Positions 24,258 to 33,577 of a stretch of DNA of 64,000 nt are shown here, one piece after another. The notes below the pieces were generated by a model. It saw only the letters and a list, made by a program, of their open reading frames with translations, was not told where the DNA came from and did no database searches. This DNA comes from Streptomyces inusitatus. Lineage in GTDB: Bacteria; Actinomycetota; Actinomycetes; Streptomycetales; Streptomycetaceae. Each line of letters begins with the position of its first letter. Position 1 is the first letter of the stretch. The position numbers and the translations under genes were made by a program. The stretch lies in contig NZ_BMWG01000005.1 of NCBI RefSeq assembly GCF_014651115.1, forward strand, positions 70,024 to 134,023. Reading direction: 5' to 3'.

Positions 24258-25097
24258 TCAGGCCGAGCCGTCCTTGACGCCCCAGGCCGTGAACACGGCC
24301 AGCGACAGATCGTGGAAGGCCGGGTCGGTCAGCTCCGCGTAGGCCGCCTCGAAGTCCTCGTCCGAGGCGAGGCCCGCGGCCACCACCGCCGCCCTGGACT
24401 GCTCCAGGGTCAGCCGCCACCACAGGGCCTCGTCGTCGCCGCCCGTGATCCGCTGGAGGCGGGCGTCATGGCCGATGCCGGTCAGCCCCTTGCCCTCGAA
24501 CGGCACCGGGAGGGCGCGCGCCCACTCCGTGTCCGTGCCCACCGCGCTCTCCAGATTCTCCCGGAAGGCCCGCATCACCTTGCGGTACGCGGGGTGCGGG
24601 GAGTCCTTGACCGGGAAGAACGAGGGCTCCTCCACGACCAGCACCCCGCCGGGGGCGAGCCACTGGGCCATCCGGGCCAGCGCCTTCTCCGGATCGGGCA
24701 GATGGATCACCACATACCGGGCGTGGATGAAGTCGAAGGAACCCGGCGGGAAGTCCTCGGTGTAGACGTCGTGGCGCAGCACCCGCACCCCGTCGTCGGC
24801 GAGTTCGTCGAGAAAGGACGTGTCCAGATCGGTGACGGTGACCCGGGCCCCGCGCCCGGCGAGCCAGCGGGCGACCGAGCCGCCGCCCCCGCCGACCTCC
24901 AGCACCCGGTGCCCCTCCCGCAGCCCGAGGCTCTCGAAGCGGGCCCGGGTGTGGTGGTCGAGTACGGACTCCAGCAGCCTCAGCCGCTCCCGCTCGGTGG
25001 AGACGGCGTGGCTGAAGACGCCGTCCCGGTAGCGCTCCCGCTTCCACTCCCCGCGGTCGTCGGTCGCGGCGGCGTCCGCGGTGGGGGATGTGCTCAT
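24258..25097 (-). CDS. Class I SAM-dependent methyltransferase
   Basis: This 279-residue Rossmann-fold methyltransferase shows motif I LEVGGGGGSVARWLAGRG, motif II VTVTDLDTSFLDEL, motif post-I DVYTEDFPPGSFDFIHARYV, and LARMAQWLAPGGVLVVEEPS. It resembles ubiquinone/menaquinone-type and polyketide O- or C-methyltransferases; the acceptor is unknown. ATG 25097 has GGGAGG upstream. The gap of about 70 bp to the cyclase gene upstream, same strand, suggests co-transcription from the MarR-cyclase divergent region. Confidence 0.88.
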   Translation of the reverse strand: MSTSPTADAAATDDRGEWKRERYRDGVFSHAVSTERERLRLLESVLDHHTRARFESLGLREGHRVLEVGGGGGSVARWLAGRGARVTVTDLDTSFLDELADDGVRVLRHDVYTEDFPPGSFDFIHARYVVIHLPDPEKALARMAQWLAPGGVLVVEEPSFFPVKDSPHPAYRKVMRAFRENLESAVGTDTEWARALPVPFEGKGLTGIGHDARLQRITGGDDEALWWRLTLEQSRAAVVAAGLASDEDFEAAYAELTDPAFHDLSLAVFTAWGVKDGSA

Positions 25098-25170
25098 GAA
25101 CCGGCCTCCCTGGCTTGGACGGTACGGACGAACGGGCGGGTGTACGGGCAGGCGGTACGGTCGCTGGCGG

Positions 25171-25992
25171 TCACAGGAACGCCAGCACCCGGGCGGGTCC
25201 GCCGGTGCCACCGGTGTGGCGGGGGGCTCCGACGACGACGACGGCCCCGGCGTCGGGAACGGTGTCCAGCCCCGCCAGGCACTCGATGCCGTACTTCCCC
25301 GCGGGCAGCAGAACCCGGTGCGTATAGGGGTCGGCGGGGCGCGAACCGGGGTCCAGGCTCGGCGAGTCGATGCCCACGCCCACCACCGAGCGCTCCTCGA
25401 CGAGGAAGGCGGCGGCCTCCACCGAGATCCCGGGGAAGCGGTAGAGGCCGTCCTTCTCGTCGAAGTTGAGGAAGGATCCCGGGGTGTTGATACGGGCGGC
25501 CCAGCCGCTGTCCACGGCGAGCACGGCCCGGTCGGGTATCCGGCCGTTGCGGCTCTCCCAGCGGAGCAGGTCGTCCACGGTCAGCTCGGTGACATGGTCA
25601 CGGGCGGCGCGCTCGCCGACCCGGACGACCGCGAGCGGCGCGATCAGCGATTCCGCCGGGATCCACTCGACGGAGAGGCCGTCGTCGTCGAAGTGGCGGG
25701 GGGCGTCGATATGAGTGCCGATGTGCTCGTTGTAGGTGAGTTCCAGGGCGTTGTACTCGTGTTCGGCGAGGTTCGCCAGCGGCTTGATCTCCATCGGGCG
25801 GACATAGAGGTCGAACACGGGCCAGTCGGGGCCGAGGACATGGGTGAGGTCACGGACCGTGCCGCCGGGGATCCGCACCGGCGCGGCACCGTGCGGCGCT
25901 GTCCCCGCCGTCTCCGCTCCCTGGGCCGGGACATCCGGACGACGCTCCGGCCGCGGCGGGCCCGAAGCGGCGATGGTCTGTGGGTTGCACAT
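25171..25992 (-). CDS. Cyclase-family (kynurenine-formamidase-like) metal hydrolase
   Basis: This 273-residue protein of the putative cyclase/KynB-like family carries the metal-binding signature HIGTHIDAPRHF and a C-terminal LPAGKYGIECLAGLD segment. Members include kynurenine formamidases and polyketide-tailoring hydrolases. ATG 25992 has GGAAGG 6 nt upstream. It is divergent from the MarR gene, the classical arrangement for a MarR-controlled enzyme. Confidence 0.85.
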   Translation of the reverse strand: MCNPQTIAASGPPRPERRPDVPAQGAETAGTAPHGAAPVRIPGGTVRDLTHVLGPDWPVFDLYVRPMEIKPLANLAEHEYNALELTYNEHIGTHIDAPRHFDDDGLSVEWIPAESLIAPLAVVRVGERAARDHVTELTVDDLLRWESRNGRIPDRAVLAVDSGWAARINTPGSFLNFDEKDGLYRFPGISVEAAAFLVEERSVVGVGIDSPSLDPGSRPADPYTHRVLLPAGKYGIECLAGLDTVPDAGAVVVVGAPRHTGGTGGPARVLAFL

Positions 25993-26114
25993 GGAGAACC
26001 TTCCGTTCCGCCGGCTTCGGGGAGCCGACGTTAGACTGAGGGAAAACGTTCTGGAGAGAGACGATCTGGACAAGCCGGGTGATCCGCCGTCCATGACCCA
26101 CACGAGGAGCAGCC

Positions 26115-26609
26115 ATGACCGTCACCCAGCCTTCCCGCCGTACCTCGCCCAGCAGGCAGCAGACGGGGTCCGGGCGGGAGCAGTATTTCTCCAAACTGGC
26201 CCAGGAACGACCGGATATCGCGCTGTGCCGGGCGACGACGCTGGTGGCGCGGGCGATCGACGAGGAGCTGTCCGGCCATCGGCTCACGGTGGCGCAGCAT
26301 CTGGTGTTGAAGATGCTGAAGGATGTGGGCCCCAGCTCCCAGCAGGAGCTGAGCGAGCAGCTGCGCATCGACCGCAGTGTGATGGTGGGCTGTATCGACG
26401 GCCTGGAGGATTCGGGTCTGGTCCGGCGGGAGCGCCACCCCCGAGACCGCCGGGCGTACGCGGTGACGCTGACCGCCGAGGCGGGTCCGGCGCTGGACGA
26501 GGCGGAGAGCGGGGTACCGGCCCTGCTGGACCGGGCGTTCGAGGCGCTGACGCCCGCCGAGCGCAGGACTCTGACCCGGCTGGTGGGCAAGATCCTCGAC
26601 GTGGGCTAG
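26115..26609 (+). CDS. MarR-family transcriptional regulator
   Basis: This 164-residue winged-helix protein has a dimerisation N-terminus, LTVAQHLVLKMLKDVGPSSQ, recognition helix LRIDRSVMVGCIDGLEDSGL and the wing VRRERHPRDRRAYAVTLT, including the usual D-x-R-(R). It likely represses itself and the divergent cyclase-methyltransferase pair until an aromatic ligand binds. ATG 26115 has AGGAG upstream. Its TAG stop lies inside the target-site duplication of the inserted MITE, so the insertion sits exactly at the 3' end without altering the protein. Confidence 0.9.
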   Translation: MTVTQPSRRTSPSRQQTGSGREQYFSKLAQERPDIALCRATTLVARAIDEELSGHRLTVAQHLVLKMLKDVGPSSQQELSEQLRIDRSVMVGCIDGLEDSGLVRRERHPRDRRAYAVTLTAEAGPALDEAESGVPALLDRAFEALTPAERRTLTRLVGKILDVG

Positions 26610-26897
26610 GGAGTGTCTTCAAAGTGGCGTCGTCCGCCCGTAGGGCGGGGCTGGCGGGGTCTGGTGCTCCCCCTGGGCCTTCGGCCCGGGAGGTGCCCCC
26701 AGATCGCAAGGCGGAGGATGGGGGCACCTCCCGGGCGAAGCCCAGGGGGAGAGTCGACGCGGTGGGGGTACTCCCCCTGGCTCCGCCGGGGGCACCCCCA
26801 CCCGGGCCGCCAGGCCCAGGGGGAGTGCGTGCCTGGGGGTCCCCCCAGCGGTAGCTGGGGGAGGCACGGCAGGCAGACGGGACTTTGAAGACACGAC
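26610..26897. mobile_element. MITE (288 bp) with 16-bp terminal inverted repeats and CTAG target duplication
   Basis: The left end GGAGTGTCTTCAAAGT (26610-26625) and right end ACTTTGAAGACACGAC (26882-26897) match as inverted repeats at 14 of 16 positions. The element is flanked by CTAG on both sides (26606-26609, 26898-26901). It has no transposase. The inside is palindromic: a stretch running CTCCCCCTGGGC...GGTGCCCCCA returns as TGGGGGCACC...GCCCAGGGGGAG, and further G/C-rich hairpins follow. It lies between the convergent MarR and LLM genes, where it can act as a terminator. It was probably mobilised by an IS5-like transposase elsewhere. Confidence 0.8.
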
Positions 26898-26923
26898 CTA
26901 GGGAGCCGGCCACCGGCCGGCAC

Positions 26924-27903
26924 TCAGTTCAGCGGCGCGAGGGCCCGCAGCGCGGCGAGCATCGCGTCCGGGCCCGCGCCGAATTCCGGTGCGGGCACCA
27001 CCGCCAGCAGGGGTGTGGTCACTCCGGCCCCACATAGCGGGCCACGTGCTCGCGGCACCGCTCGGGGCTGCCGTGGACGAGGAGTTCGTCGACCAGCGCG
27101 TCGGGCAGCGCCTCGCACGCCGCCCAGTGGTCGCCCGCCGCCCAGGCGCGGTGGGAGGCGGCCAGCTCCTCGCCGCGCCCCAGCCAGGCGTGGAAGGCCG
27201 AGTAGGTACGGGCGTTGAGGATCGGGCCGAGGAGCGCGCGGCCCCGGGCGCGGGCGTGGCCGATGTCCCGGGTGGGGCAGACGAAGATCCTGGCGACCAC
27301 CTCCTTGCCCGCGCCCTCGGGGCCCATCGCCGCCAGCACCGGGCGCAGATCCCGCACCGCGAGGAAGTTGGCGACCAGCCCGTCGGCCTCGCGCGCGGCG
27401 AGCCGGAGCATCTGGGGGCGGAGCGCGCCGACGAGGACGGGCGGCGCGGGGTCGGGGCGGACGGCGGGCCGGTACTCCTCGATCGTGAAGGAGTCGAAGA
27501 CCCCCCGTACCGGCTTTCCGGCCAGCGCCCGCTTCAGGAAGCGAACGGTGTCGCGGACATGGTGGTAGGGGTGCTCGAAGGGGATGCCGTTGATCCGGGT
27601 GACGAAGGGCGGCCCCGAGGAGCCGACGCCCACGGCGACCCGTCCGGGAGCGGCCTCCGCCAGGGTCGCCACCGTCATCGCCAGCAGCGCCGGGCCCCGG
27701 GTCTGGACGGGCACCACGGCGGTCCCCAGCCGCAGGGAGGGGGACCAGGCGGCGGCGAGCGCGAGCGGGGTGAATCCGTCGCGGCCGGCCGCCTCGCCGG
27801 TCCAGACATCGGTGTAGCCGAGGTCGGGGAGCTCCTCGATGACGCGCCGGTGTTCGGACAGCGGCACGGTGCTGAGCGGGATCGTCACTCCATGGCGCCT
27901 CAC
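26924..27903 (-). CDS. F420-dependent LLM-class oxidoreductase, frameshifted near the C-terminus
   Basis: This luciferase-like monooxygenase-family TIM barrel of about 326 residues if intact shows GVTIPLSTVPLSEHRRVIEE, LGYTDVWTGEAAGRDGFTPL, LGTAVVPVQTRGPALLAMT and VGVGSSGPPF, typical of actinobacterial F420-dependent enzymes. As written it stops at 27019 after ...ARYVGPE. One extra G in the run at 27028-27031 restores AGVTTPLLAVVPAPEFGAG and an end at 26924. GTG 27903 follows GGAGGA. AT-rich TTCGATTGTT and two TCGAATCA repeats upstream may be regulatory. Confidence 0.82.
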
Positions 27904-28342
27904 GCGTCCTCCAGGAATTCGATTGTTCTATGTTCTTCGAATCAACCTCGAATCATCAAGCTAGGGCCGGGCCCGGCCGCTGTCAACGCCCCGCCCGCAT
28001 CGCATGTCACGGCCATATGGGGGACATGCCGGAACATTTCGTGACTGCGGGCCGTTGACCGTAGTGCGGCTACGGAGGGGACAGTGTCCCCGGGCCCTGC
28101 CCTTGGCCCCTGAGACCTCAGGGAGCCCTCGCCGAGAGGCGACCGCCCTCCGTGTCCGCGCTTGCCGCCCCCGGCTGGTCATCCCCCCGTCCAGCCGGGG
28201 GCTTCCCTCTGTCCGAAACGCGCTCCGAAAAAGCTCTGGAGTCGGCGCGATCGCGTCTCCTGCCGGGGCACAGGGCTGGGCTACCTTGCGGCAGGCGTGT
28301 GATGTCCGCCGTGTCTGTGGCCCAAGGCCCAAGGGGGGCGGG
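27904..28342. other. Intergenic region between LLM oxidoreductase and protein kinase
   Basis: No gene is supported in these 439 bp. The left end holds the candidate regulatory repeats TTCGATTGTT (27918-27927) and TCGAATCA (27937-27944, 27948-27955). CCTGA-GACC-TCAGG near 28107 is a small hairpin. The remainder should carry the kinase promoter, but I cannot assign boxes confidently. Confidence 0.5.
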
Positions 28343-30142
28343 ATGAACACCTGGGCGGTTCCCGGGTACACGGAGTCCGGGGAGCTGGGGTCCGGGGCGA
28401 GCGGGCGGGTGGTGCTCGCCGTGCACGACGGGACGGGCGTCCCGGTGGCGATCAAGTATCTGAGCGAACGGCTGCGGACGAACCCCGTCTTCGTCCAGGG
28501 CTTCCGGAGCGAGGCCCGGCTGCTCGGAGAGCTGGCCTCCCCCCATGTGGTGGGTCTGTACGAGTATGTCGAGGGGCCGCGCGGCGCGGCCATCGTGATG
28601 GAGCTGATCGAGGGCATCGCCCTGCGCGCACTGCTGCGGCAGGAGGGCGCGACCGGGCCCGAGGCGGCCCTCGCCGTGCTCAAGGGCTCCCTGCTGGGGC
28701 TGGCCGACGCCCATCGGGCCGGGGTGGTGCACCGCGACTACAAGCCGGAGAACGTGCTGATCGCGGCGGACGGCTCGTCCAGACTGGCCGATTTCGGCAT
28801 CGCCGCCGGACTGGGCTCCGCCCCCGAGGTCGCGGGCACCCCCTCGTACATGGCCCCGGAGCAGTGGCAGGGGGAGCCCGCCTCCCCCTCGGCCGATGTG
28901 TACGCGGCGACGGTGACCTTCTACGAGTGCCTCACCGGCCGCAAACCCTTCACCGGGGAGAACATCGCCGAGCTGGCCCTTGAGCACCTGAACGCGCCCG
29001 TGCCCGTCGAGGGCGTCCCGGAGCCGGTGCGCGCCCTGGTCCTGCGGGGACTGGCGAAGTCGCCCCGGGAGCGGGTGCGGAGCGCCGCGGTGTTCGTGGC
29101 GGAGCTGGAGCGGATCGCCCTGGCCGCCTACGGGCCGGAGTGGGAGGAGCGGGGCAGACGCCGGCTCGCCGCGCTCGCCGCCCTGCTGCCGCTGCTGTTC
29201 CCGTCGGCCGGGGGCGAGCCCGCTTCCGCCACCGACCGGGCGGGCACCGTCTTCGGCCGTACGGCGGTGGCCGTCGGGGCGTGGCGGGCGCTGGGCGGCT
29301 GGTTACGCCCCGGCGCCTGGACCGCTCTGCCGAGGAGGCTGCGGCTCGCGCTCTCCGCCTCGGGGCCCCCGCTGGCCGCGCTGATCGTCGCGGTGCTGCT
29401 GTTCAGCCTGGTGGTGGCGGCCGAGCCGGACGGCGGACTCTCCCGTACCGACGCGCGGGCCCTCACCACCACCGGCGCCCGGCCGGACGACGGGCCCGGG
29501 CCGGAGCCCACGGCGTCGCCCCCGGCATCGGCATCGGCGGGGACCGGCTCCGCGGACCCGGCCCCGTCGCGGAGCGCGGAGCGCTCCTCCGGATCCCGCA
29601 CTCCCGTAACGCGCCCCTCCGCCTCCCGGACGCCAAGGCCCGGGCCCGCCGTCCCCCCGGCGGAGAGCGGCTCGCCCAAGCCCTCCTCAGCCGCCCCGTC
29701 CCCGTCCCTGTCCCCGTCCGCTCCAGGGCCCGGGCCCGGGCCCGGCACGAGTCCCACGGAGAGGCCCACCGCGAGCGCCTCGGACTCGCCCTCTCCGACA
29801 CCGTCGGCCACTCCCCCGGTACGGGTGAAGTCGGTGACTGTCTCCGATCTCCGGCGGACGCGACGGGGCCCAGGGGCGACCGTCACGATCGAGGTGGTGA
29901 CGGACGGGACGGGGCCGGTCAGCGTGCTCGTCAGCTGGTACACCGGTCGTATCGCGGGCGAACCGGGCACGCTGGACGGCACGGAGATCTTCGACCGGGG
30001 CGGCTCCCGGCGCTATGTCCTCACCCCCTCGCACATCTTCGAGGGCGAGGGCTGCTATCTCGCGGTGCGGGCGGCCACCGACCCGCGCGCGGCCAACGGC
30101 AGCCCCTGGCAGCAGATCCCCTGGGGGTGCTCGGACCAGTGA
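28343..30142 (+). CDS. Membrane-anchored Ser/Thr protein kinase (Hanks type)
   Basis: This 599-residue kinase has a cytoplasmic catalytic domain at residues about 8-270: glycine loop LGSGASGRVVLA, VAIK lysine, catalytic loop HRDYKPENVL, ADFGIA, and APE in MAPEQW. A membrane helix lies at about 341-362, then a Pro/Ser/Thr-rich wall-spanning linker, and a roughly 100-residue extracellular domain with two Cys (CYLAVRA and WGCSD). No PASTA repeats are present. It probably senses an outside signal and phosphorylates cytoplasmic targets. ATG 28343 follows AAGGGGGGCGGG. It overlaps the next gene by 4 bp (GTGA). Confidence 0.9.
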   Translation: MNTWAVPGYTESGELGSGASGRVVLAVHDGTGVPVAIKYLSERLRTNPVFVQGFRSEARLLGELASPHVVGLYEYVEGPRGAAIVMELIEGIALRALLRQEGATGPEAALAVLKGSLLGLADAHRAGVVHRDYKPENVLIAADGSSRLADFGIAAGLGSAPEVAGTPSYMAPEQWQGEPASPSADVYAATVTFYECLTGRKPFTGENIAELALEHLNAPVPVEGVPEPVRALVLRGLAKSPRERVRSAAVFVAELERIALAAYGPEWEERGRRRLAALAALLPLLFPSAGGEPASATDRAGTVFGRTAVAVGAWRALGGWLRPGAWTALPRRLRLALSASGPPLAALIVAVLLFSLVVAAEPDGGLSRTDARALTTTGARPDDGPGPEPTASPPASASAGTGSADPAPSRSAERSSGSRTPVTRPSASRTPRPGPAVPPAESGSPKPSSAAPSPSLSPSAPGPGPGPGTSPTERPTASASDSPSPTPSATPPVRVKSVTVSDLRRTRRGPGATVTIEVVTDGTGPVSVLVSWYTGRIAGEPGTLDGTEIFDRGGSRRYVLTPSHIFEGEGCYLAVRAATDPRAANGSPWQQIPWGCSDQ

Positions 30143-30849
30143 GGGATCCACTCGACCACGCCGCCGGACACCCGGCACCGGCCCCCGCCGCCGACGACGA
30201 CGGCTACCGCGCCACCGCGCTGGGCAGCCACTGGTTCGCCGGGCCGGACTCCGGACCCGCGGCTCCGGAGAGTCCCCCCGGCCCCGCCCCCGGCCCCGCC
30301 CCCGGCCCGGTCCCCCGCCCCGGGGAGGAGGGCGAGCTGCGCCGCTTCGGCCCCGGGGTGACCGCGTCCGCCCGAAGCCGGATCGTCGCCGACCCCGCGA
30401 CGGCGGCCGCCGTCGCCGCCGGCGTGTGGCACGGCCCGCCCCGCCCCGGCCGGCTCCGCCGACTGGTACGCCGGTACGCCCCGGCCGCCGTGGTGCTGGT
30501 GGTCGTGCTCGCGCTCCTGCTGTGGCAGCGCTACGGCCGGCCGATCGCCGTGGAGGCCGTGTCCGTCCGTGCCGTCGCGGCCTCGCTCGGCTGCGGCGAC
30601 ACGGCGGAGGTGGTGGCGGTGGTGGACACCAATGGGCGGTCCGGCACCCTGGTGTACCGCTGGGTGCGCAGCGACGGCACCTCGTCGGAGCGGCTGCGGC
30701 AGAAGCTGGCCCACGGCCAGGAACAGGCGCGGCTGCGGCTGTTGTGGTCGTTCCAGGGCCCCGGGCGGTACCGGGCCGGGGCGGAGCTGCGGGTCGTCTC
30801 CCCCTCGGAGCACCGGTCCGCCGCGCGTTTCGACTACCGCTGCGGCTGA
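30139..30849 (+). CDS. Single-pass membrane protein of unknown function, partner of the kinase
   Basis: This 236-residue protein has an N-terminal cytoplasmic region rich in Pro/Ala/Gly, one membrane helix (AAVVLVVVLALLLW, about 115-128), and an extracellular domain with Cys near residues 153 and 235. The outer domain resembles that of the upstream kinase in size and pattern: a VSVRAVAASL...GTLVYRWVRSDG beta-type fold and a Cys at the extreme C-terminus. GTG 30139 overlaps the kinase stop, so translation is coupled. It is plausibly a substrate, co-sensor or scaffold of the kinase. No family was recognised. Confidence 0.75.
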   Translation: MRDPLDHAAGHPAPAPAADDDGYRATALGSHWFAGPDSGPAAPESPPGPAPGPAPGPVPRPGEEGELRRFGPGVTASARSRIVADPATAAAVAAGVWHGPPRPGRLRRLVRRYAPAAVVLVVVLALLLWQRYGRPIAVEAVSVRAVAASLGCGDTAEVVAVVDTNGRSGTLVYRWVRSDGTSSERLRQKLAHGQEQARLRLLWSFQGPGRYRAGAELRVVSPSEHRSAARFDYRCG

Positions 30850-30874
30850 GCCCGGAGCCCTGTCCCTTCAGCCT

Positions 30875-31708
30875 TCAGCCGTCCGGCCCGCCGCCTTCCG
30901 GTGGCCGGGCGGCGGCCGGGTTCAGCACCCGGTCGAGGAAGTCCCTCGTACGCTCGTGCCTCGGATCGCCCACGACCCGGGCGGCCGGCCCCTGCTCGAC
31001 GACGACTCCGCCGTCCAGGAAGACCACGCGGTCGGCGACCTCGCGGGCGAAGCTCATCTCATGGGTGACCACGACCATGGTCATGCCGTCGTCGGCGAGC
31101 ATGCGCAGCACGGCGAGCACCTCGCCGACGAGTTCGGGGTCGAGCGCGGAGGTCGGCTCGTCGAAGAGCATCACCTCGGGGCCCATCGCCAGCGCCCTGG
31201 CGATCGCCACCCGCTGCTGCTGTCCGCCGGAGAGCCGCGCCGGTTCGGCGTCGGCCTTGTCGAGCAGTCCGACCCGGGCGAGATTCTCGTGGGCGACGGC
31301 GAGCGCGTGCGCCTTGTTCCGGCGCAGCACCCGGCGCTGGGGCAGGGTGAGGTTCTCGGTGACGGTCAGATGGGGGAAGAGGTGGAACTGCTGGAAGACC
31401 ATGCCGATGCGGCGGCGTACCGCGTCGATGTCGACATCGGGGTCGGTGACCTCGGTGCCGCCGACGAAGATCCGTCCCGCGGTGGGCGTCTCCAGCAGAT
31501 TGACGCAGCGCAGCAGGGTCGACTTGCCCGAGCCCGAGGGGCCGATCACACAGACGACCTCCCCCTTGGCGATGTCCAGGTCGATGCCCGCGAGGACGTG
31601 TTCGTCGCCGAAGGACTTCCGCAGCCCCCGGATCCCGATCTCGCTCCCGCTCCCGCTCCCGGTCCCGGTCGCGGTCCCTGTCTCGGCGTGGCTTGTGGTG
31701 TCCTTCAT
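30875..31708 (-). CDS. Polar amino-acid ABC transporter ATP-binding protein (GlnQ-like)
   Basis: This 277-residue ATPase has Walker [10 protein letters not shown] (residues 56-64), Q-loop [12 protein letters not shown], signature LSGGQQQR, Walker [13 protein letters not shown] and H-loop VTHEM. It energises uptake with the permease and binding protein encoded upstream. The N-terminus has a short repetitive T/G/S/E stretch ([14 protein letters not shown]) from hexanucleotide repeats at about 31640-31680. ATG 31708 overlaps the permease stop (ATGA); GGAG lies 7 nt upstream. Confidence 0.93.
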   Translation of the reverse strand: MKDTTSHAETGTATGTGSGSGSEIGIRGLRKSFGDEHVLAGIDLDIAKGEVVCVIGPSGSGKSTLLRCVNLLETPTAGRIFVGGTEVTDPDVDIDAVRRRIGMVFQQFHLFPHLTVTENLTLPQRRVLRRNKAHALAVAHENLARVGLLDKADAEPARLSGGQQQRVAIARALAMGPEVMLFDEPTSALDPELVGEVLAVLRMLADDGMTMVVVTHEMSFAREVADRVVFLDGGVVVEQGPAARVVGDPRHERTRDFLDRVLNPAAARPPEGGGPDG

Positions 31709-32505
31709 GTTCTCGCTCCTCCACGGGCTTCGAGGCGGCGGACCAGCAGGCTCAGCGGCACGGTGACCAGGAGGTAGCAGACGCCCGCGACGAGGATCGG
31801 CGTGGAGTTGGCGGTCTGGCTGGCGAGATCCCGGCCGAATTTGGTCAGTTCCCTCTCCTCCAGGGTGACGCCGAGGAACAGCACCAGCGAGGAGTCCTTG
31901 AAGAGCAGGACGAGTTCGTTGGTCAGCGGCGGTATCACGATCCGGAAGGCCTGCGGGACGATCACCGAGATCATGGCCCTGGTGTGCGAGAAGCCGAGCG
32001 AGCGGGCGGCCTCCAGCTGTCCCTTGGGCACCGCCTGGATGCCGGCTCTGATCGTCTCCGCCATATAGGCGGCGGCGACCAGTCCGAGCCCGAGCGCGAC
32101 CTTGCCGTAGGTGCCGCCGGGTATCTCCGTGCCGGGGAAGGCCAGCGGGACCGCGACCCCGACGAAGATGAAGATCAGCAGCGCGGGCAGCCCCCGGAAG
32201 AACTCGATGTAGACGGTGGCGGCCCAGCGGTAGGGGGCCACCGACGACAGTCGCATCAGGGCGACGACCGTGCCGAGGACCAGTCCGAGGAGGAATCCGG
32301 AGAGGGTGTACACGACCGTGTTGCGCAGGGCGGTGGTGATGATCTCCGGGAAGAGCCGGGCGGCGAGATCCGGCCGGGCGAACTGGTTCGCCAGCCGCTC
32401 CCAGTCGGCGAGGGCGCCGACCAGGAGCAGGGCGGCGGCGAGGACCGCGTACTGGACGCCCCGGAAGACCTTGCGGCGCTGCCGCGCGGTCGGCCGGGAG
32501 ATCAC
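31705..32505 (-). CDS. Polar amino-acid ABC transporter permease (GlnP/HisM family)
   Basis: This 266-residue inner-membrane permease has about five helices. [20 protein letters not shown] and the [14 protein letters not shown] segment are diagnostic of the HisMQ family. The EAA coupling loop is [24 protein letters not shown]. It should form a homodimer, as no second permease is present. GTG 32505 overlaps the binding-protein stop (GTGA) and its stop overlaps the ATPase, making a tight three-gene operon. Confidence 0.92.
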   Translation of the reverse strand: MISRPTARQRRKVFRGVQYAVLAAALLLVGALADWERLANQFARPDLAARLFPEIITTALRNTVVYTLSGFLLGLVLGTVVALMRLSSVAPYRWAATVYIEFFRGLPALLIFIFVGVAVPLAFPGTEIPGGTYGKVALGLGLVAAAYMAETIRAGIQAVPKGQLEAARSLGFSHTRAMISVIVPQAFRIVIPPLTNELVLLFKDSSLVLFLGVTLEERELTKFGRDLASQTANSTPILVAGVCYLLVTVPLSLLVRRLEARGGART

Positions 32506-33344
32506 GACGAGCCCTTGGGCGGCGGTCCGATCCACCGCCGGTAGAGCTTGTCGTACGTGCCGTCCGCACGGGCCTCCTCGATGGCCCGGTCGACGGCCGC
32601 GAGGAGTTTCGCGTTGCCCTTCTTGACCGAGATCCCGTACCGCTCGCCGGTGTCGATGTGCCGGCCGAGGGAGAATTCGGCGGCGTTCCGGCTGTCCTTG
32701 AGCCAGCCCTGCACGACGGGGTGGTCGAGGACGACCCCGTCGACCTGTCCGGTGCGCAGTCCGTTCAGCACGGCGTCGGCGCTCTCGAAGGCGACGGGGT
32801 CGAAGCCCTGCGCCTTGGTGTAGCTCTCGCCGGTGGTCTCGGACTGGACGCCGAGCCTGGCCTTTCGGCTCTTGGCCTCGTCGAGCGAGGCGAGTCCGCT
32901 CTTCTTGGCGGTCAGCAGGGCCTGGGTGGCGTCGAAGTAGGGGACGGAGAAGTCGACGTTCTTCTTCCGCTCCTCGGTGATGGTCATTCCGGCGGCCGCG
33001 AGGTCGCACTCGCCGGAGTTGAGGAACGCGCCGGTCTTGAAGTTCTCGAACGGGGTGTCGACGATCTTCTGCTCGACCTTGAGTCTCTTCGCCACCAGAT
33101 CGACGAGGGCGACGTCGAAGCCCACGATCTCGCCGTCCCGTTCGAACTGGAACGGCGGATAGGGCAGATGGGTACAGGTGGTCAGTTTTCCCTTCTCGAC
33201 GACGGGTACGCCGCCCGCCGCCTGTGCCGGGCCGCCGCCCGAGGAGCAGCCCGCCGCGAGGATCACCCCCGCCGCCGCTACGGCCGCCGCGCGGACGCGG
33301 GGCCCGCTGGTACGTCCGCTCTGTGCCATGGCCTTCCCTAACAC
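32502..33344 (-). CDS. Amino-acid ABC transporter substrate-binding lipoprotein
   Basis: This 280-residue PBP family 3 protein has signal peptide and lipobox ([11 protein letters not shown]), then [56 protein letters not shown] and [12 protein letters not shown]. It binds a polar amino acid outside the membrane. GTG 33344 has a perfect AAGGAGG 6 nt upstream and is preferred over ATG 33329, whose spacing to a purine stretch is too short. First gene of the importer operon. Confidence 0.92.
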   Translation of the reverse strand: MLGKAMAQSGRTSGPRVRAAAVAAAGVILAAGCSSGGGPAQAAGGVPVVEKGKLTTCTHLPYPPFQFERDGEIVGFDVALVDLVAKRLKVEQKIVDTPFENFKTGAFLNSGECDLAAAGMTITEERKKNVDFSVPYFDATQALLTAKKSGLASLDEAKSRKARLGVQSETTGESYTKAQGFDPVAFESADAVLNGLRTGQVDGVVLDHPVVQGWLKDSRNAAEFSLGRHIDTGERYGISVKKGNAKLLAAVDRAIEEARADGTYDKLYRRWIGPPPKGSS

Positions 33345-33577
33345 GTGCAACCTCCTTGAAAGGGGGAATTGCGCTGGGCAGGCGGTCAGTCGAACGAGAC
33401 CGTCCGTCGGAGATCGTAGGCATCGCGCCGCAGGGTGAACGGGCCTGTTCACGAGGCATTCACAAGAGGTACGGGGGACCGCTCCCGGTGCCGGGGACGT
33501 CCCGCCCGCCACCGGGCCCCGCCCGCCGTCGCATAGGGTGGGGCGGAAGGGCGTGATCGGACACAGGGGGCGGGCGG

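Noticed and set aside
26613..26913. Short open frames within the MITE
   Set aside because: They are present on both strands because of the palindromic G/C sequence, are proline/glycine-rich and have no transposase features.
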